Below, piece after piece: positions 63,291 to 64,000 of a stretch of DNA of 64,000 bases. This DNA comes from Winogradskyella endarachnes (GTDB taxonomy: Bacteria; Bacteroidota; Bacteroidia; Flavobacteriales; Flavobacteriaceae). The DNA lies in the NCBI RefSeq assembly GCF_009741275.1, contig NZ_WOWS01000002.1, positions 682,001 through 746,000 of the forward strand. Direction: 5' to 3'. The position numbers and the translations under genes are program-made. Numbering within the stretch: the stretch's first letter is position 1; every line of letters starts with the position of its first letter. The notes under the pieces were generated by a model. It was not told the DNA's origin and searched no databases. It worked only from the letters and a program-made list of their open reading frames with translations.

Positions 63291-64000
63291 TTACAACCAT
63301 TTTTTGCGTTTAAAATAATAAAGTAAGCCCAAAAACATTAAGAACATTATACCTATAAGCACAAAATAACCATAACGGTATTTAAGTTCTGGTATGTATT
63401 CAAAATTCATTCCGTAAATACCTGCCAGAAATGTTAGTGGAATAAAAATAGAAGACATAATGGTGAGTACTTTCATCACTTCATTCATTTTATTGCTTAT
63501 GGTTGTCATGTACATATCCATTAAACTCCAAATCATTTCTCGGTATATATCTATGTTTTCAGACACCTGAATTAAATGGTCATATATATCTCTATAGTAC
63601 GTAAGTGTACGTTTGTAAACCAGTGGATGTTCGCCTTTGTCTATGCGATTTATAATTTCTCTAAGTGGAAATATAGCACGTCTAACTTTTAAGATTTCAC
63701 GCTTTAATTGTTGTACTTCTATGCTAATGTTATCTCTTGCATGTCCTTCAAACAAATCGGTTTCTAAATCTTCAATTTTGTTACCTAAGGTTTCAATTAT
63801 ACTAAAGTAGTTATCTACAACAGCGTCAATTAAAGCATATAATAAATAATCGGATTTTAAGCCTCTAATTCTTCCGTTTCCTGTTCGTAAACGTTCGCGA
63901 ATGGCATCAAAAACATCACCTTCAGATTCTTGAAAAGAGAGTACGTAATTTTTACCTAATGCAAAACTTACTTGTTCTATTACAATATTTTCATCAGCAT
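63291..64000 (-). CDS. corA: CorA-type magnesium/metal transporter (5' end outside the window)
   Basis: The open frame continues unbroken from the stop at 63291 to the window edge, so the gene is partial. Its visible part has the soluble domain (GDVFDAIRERLRTGNGRIRG, YLLYALIDAVVDNYF), the long stalk helix, and two C-terminal spans flanking the GMN motif (LAGIYGMNFEYIPEL). CorA is the pentameric Mg2+/Co2+ channel. An apparent start at 63755 is only an internal TTG; the true start lies beyond 64000. Confidence 0.93.
   Translation of the reverse strand, partial: ADENIVIEQVSFALGKNYVLSFQESEGDVFDAIRERLRTGNGRIRGLKSDYLLYALIDAVVDNYFSIIETLGNKIEDLETDLFEGHARDNISIEVQQLKREILKVRRAIFPLREIINRIDKGEHPLVYKRTLTYYRDIYDHLIQVSENIDIYREMIWSLMDMYMTTISNKMNEVMKVLTIMSSIFIPLTFLAGIYGMNFEYIPELKYRYGYFVLIGIMFLMFLGLLYYFKRKKWL

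Noticed and set aside
63291..63755. A short 154-aa gene ending at 63291
   Set aside because: The frame is open to the window edge and the upstream residues match the CorA soluble domain, so this is an internal TTG, not the true start.

Overview
The window comes from an AT-rich member of the Bacteroidota, almost certainly a marine-type Flavobacteriaceae. Supporting signs are type IX secretion sorting domains (type A at 47890-49509, type B at 13973-17230), Bacteroidota-type promoters (TTG, about 19 nt, then TAnnTTTG), near absence of Shine-Dalgarno sequences, and flavobacterial families (DUF4290, Lacal_2735/DUF6435, TIGR03643, DUF2911, START-like AHSA1). There is no rRNA, CRISPR array, insertion sequence or phage; one tRNA (Met, CAU) is present.

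Layout. (1) 1-4.9 kb: the 3' part of a type I restriction-modification locus (Fic protein, GIY-YIG protein, HsdR), ending next to a partial copy of the 3' end of tRNA-Met. (2) 5.3-13.8 kb: housekeeping genes (START-like protein, class IV aminotransferase, YqgE, HU, fmt-recQ-ATPase operon, DUF493, DUF4290-murA). (3) 14-17.2 kb: a large secreted type IX substrate. (4) 17.3-32 kb: a block of minus-strand genes for light and oxidative stress, holding four photolyase/cryptochrome paralogues, GTP cyclohydrolase I, TspO, glutathione peroxidase, two SDR-type enzymes, a flavin reductase, a UbiB-like kinase, a TetR-like regulator and several small genes. (5) 32.3-40.5 kb: DUF2911 protein, a frameshifted Gfo/Idh/MocA oxidoreductase, a sodium:solute symporter preceded by a 39-aa membrane protein, a PIG-L deacetylase, an AraC regulator and a small secreted protein. 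(6) 40.9-55 kb: pyrG-yidC, fasciclin lipoprotein, MORN-like protein, mnmA, secreted subtilase, nitronate monooxygenase, two lipoproteins, MarC, MATE, PAP2. (7) 55-64 kb: an ArnT-like envelope glycosylation operon, a second DUF2911 protein, an ECF sigma/anti-sigma operon with a repeat-rich exported protein, M23 peptidase, and a CorA transporter cut by the window end.

The most interesting feature is the 17-32 kb block. The TetR gene and the gene at 23359 each start just downstream of the same 30-bp palindrome (TGTTTAAC, 14 nt, GTTAAACA), in both cases exactly 5 nt upstream of a -7-like promoter element. This divides the block into two co-oriented transcription units that probably answer to one regulator. 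A third copy with the same 14-nt spacer lies between the divergent fasciclin and MORN-like genes, 13 kb away. Within the block the iron-sulfur-type photolyase homologue lacks all cluster cysteines, a 49-codon DUF2256 gene is nested between its neighbours, and two genes of unknown function are tightly embedded. My inference is a TetR-controlled DNA-photorepair, pterin and oxidative-stress regulon.

Other notable points: MurA has Asp in place of the fosfomycin-target Cys; a terminator and a consensus promoter share a 67-bp gap before the class IV aminotransferase; the oxidoreductase at 33180-34153 is broken by one base in a homopolymer; and the third gene of the sigma-factor operon encodes unusual Pro-Met and Trp-Gly repeats. 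Family names come from recognition of motifs and were not checked by database search.
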